Below are positions 62,353 to 64,000 of a stretch of 64,000 nucleotides of DNA, piece by piece. Location of the stretch: contig OY759271.1 in NCBI GenBank assembly GCA_963662155.1, positions 21,236,229-21,300,228 on the forward strand. Reading direction: 5' to 3'. The notes below the pieces were generated by a model. The model worked only from the letters and a program-made list of their open reading frames with translations. It was not told where the DNA came from and did not search any database. The position numbers were made by a program, and so were the translations under genes. Source of the stretch: Lamellibrachia columna (lineage: Eukaryota > Annelida > Polychaeta > Sabellida > Siboglinidae). How positions within the stretch are numbered: position 1 is the stretch's first letter; every line of letters begins with the position of its first letter.

Positions 62353-63786
62353 CTACAGACAGGGATAAATGTCCAGCAGGCATACTGTCCTGGATGGCAT
62401 TGAATGCAGCCCCAGGTACCTAACAACATATCAGCATGCGGGAACATTAATTTCAACTTATGTCACAGTCTTTGCATGAACTTTTTGTTTAAGTTAACTT
62501 ACAAGTTTCAAATTAATAAACTGTTGTTAAAAAGTAAACGTGTCAATGCTAGAGCCTAGTGAATCACCCATGTGCAGTCTAATCAGCCATCTTCTTGGCA
62601 AACTGCACATTGCCATTTTGGTATGTATATATATATATATATATATCACTTTAAATAATTGTAAACATTTTCTTAAAATGCATGCATTACTGTATCCTTC
62701 ACATGCATCAATTGACCAGGTTTGCTGCACATGATACAGTTCGGCAGCATTTAGTAACTTCAACAATGCAACAGATGTCTTCAAAATTAGTTTTCAAGAA
62801 ATAATCAGTCATCGTTGCATCTAATTTACCAACGCATTCAGTGAAGTGTTAAAGTTTGAAGAAACCAGGCATTAAGCAGGTGCCTGGTTTTCCGGAAAAA
62901 CTACACAAACTGACAACAGATTGCAATGAGAAAAGACACCGTAAAAACTAGACCCCCCACCAAACCACCCTAGAAGTAATAAAAACTCCATTATGCTTAA
63001 AAAGATGCCTTAACCCATCTAACCATGTGCAGGGGTGAACTCAGGTATGTTGATTTGCAGGTATCATGTCACAGGTAATAGAGTGTCAGCTGAACGCGTC
63101 ATGCCATTCGTACAATTGTGCAGACAATCTTAATACTCTGGTGGCAGAGCAGGTGAAAAAATTGGCGCCAAATGAATTTGTTGAGTTGAATGAGCACTGG
63201 AATGCTAGGTTTGTGTGGGTGTTACAGGAGATTACATTATTTCAGCTGGCTGTGCACATAATTCCTCCTTTCATAACTCTTATTCCTTGTTAAGTGTCAG
63301 CACAAATCAGCCTGAACATGGGTGATGTGTCAATTTAGCAGGGAAGACCATCTTTATAGCCTCTGATTGTCTCAATACAAAACAGTCTGAGACTTTCAGC
63401 AGAAACTACAGACAGTTCTAATACCACCAAATCTGGCTATTTAGTGGAAAGATTATGGCTAAGGTTTAGAAGTACAAACATTTGAATGCTGTCCCATGCT
63501 AGTCTGACAGCCAGACTTCAATAAGTCTGTGGTAACTTGAGGTGTGGGAGGCGTGCACTGGTTACCCAGTCTGGTAACATCTCATAATGCACACTAACTT
63601 CCCAGCTGGGGGGGGATAGACCAGTGTTTTACTTCCGCATTCATGTGATATGAATAAAGAGCCAGTGATTTTGAGATGGTGCCTCTTTCTATGATTTTTT
63701 TTGCACCCTGAAAAAAAATAGTTTCTGAACAGGGAAAAGGGCAGATTTGTAGACTTTGACTCTTCCGCTGTGCTAGTTGGTTGGTA
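62353..63786. other. Mostly unique sequence
   Basis: Contains an AT run (62627-62646) and a plus-strand open frame after TTGATTTGCAG at 63060 (NTLVAEQVKKLAPNEFVEL region), unrecognised. Nothing else supported. Confidence 0.5.
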
Positions 63787-64000
63787 GAATATGCACATGT
63801 CAGTGATCAGATGGTAGGGTCCCCCTGGTGTACAAACACATAATATGCATGTGTCAGTGATCAGATGGTAGGGTCCCCCTGGTGTACAAATACAGAATAT
63901 GCACGTGTCTGTGATCAGGTGGTAGGGTCCCCTTGGTGTACAAACACAGAATATGCATGCATCTGTGATCAGGTGGTAGGGTCCCCTTGGTGTACAAACA
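63787..64000. repeat. 54-bp minisatellite, 4 copies, truncated by the right edge
   Basis: The unit has core TGGTAGGGTCCCCCTGGTGT and begins AATATGCA. It reaches position 64000 and probably continues. Unrelated in sequence to the 54-bp array at 36799. Confidence 0.94.

Overview
This is non-bacterial DNA from an animal. The evidence is two spliced exons of an ErbB/EGF-receptor tyrosine kinase gene with the exon phases of the animal family, tRNA-derived SINEs, CR1/L2-like LINE remnants, piggyBac-type TTAA insertions and very many minisatellites. The receptor exons look closest to my memory of mollusc-type (lophotrochozoan) receptors. I call it a marine invertebrate, possibly lophotrochozoan, and cannot name a species.

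Layout. The only confident host gene is the ErbB-like receptor, read on the minus strand at the left end (exons at 3396-3553 and 2408-2597). They encode the start of the first receptor L domain, so the rest of the receptor lies left of position 1 and its 5' end lies to the right. Everything from 3554 rightwards is therefore probably a very long 5' intron. Two candidate upstream exons on the same strand end in the required phase (62154-62352; 42585-42633), but neither is proven. If the first is real, the intron is about 58.6 kb and almost the whole window lies inside one intron.

The intron is filled by at least 27 tandem-repeat arrays (units 14-68 bp, plus long AC, CCCA and ACGC tracts), about one third of the window by my tally. 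The largest are the 29-bp array at 11668-15464 and the 47-bp array at 43305-46975. They create long open frames that are almost certainly not genes. Several arrays show higher-order structure: repeated blocks of 20-42 units, two-length units, and patches made uniform for one variant.

Mobile elements sit between and inside the arrays: a CR1-like LINE fragment inserted in a 32-bp minisatellite (3725-4353), a longer, internally deleted relative (57975-60800), a degenerate L2/jockey-like 3' end (6797-7258), three copies of a tRNA-headed SINE family (5105, 22170 and 36350), a 967-bp piggyBac-type element with TTAA flanks and a transposase N-terminal remnant (24077-25043), a 950-bp terminal-inverted-repeat element carrying its own minisatellite (26369-27321), two foldback elements sharing a core (20624-20755, 51371-51472), a two-copy unclassified repeat (23709/39019), and a 1.03-kb insertion splitting a 17-bp array (17905-18936). 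I found no CRISPR array, rRNA or bacterial operon. No working gene set acts together here; the window reads as regulatory or inert intron plus repeat debris around a receptor gene.
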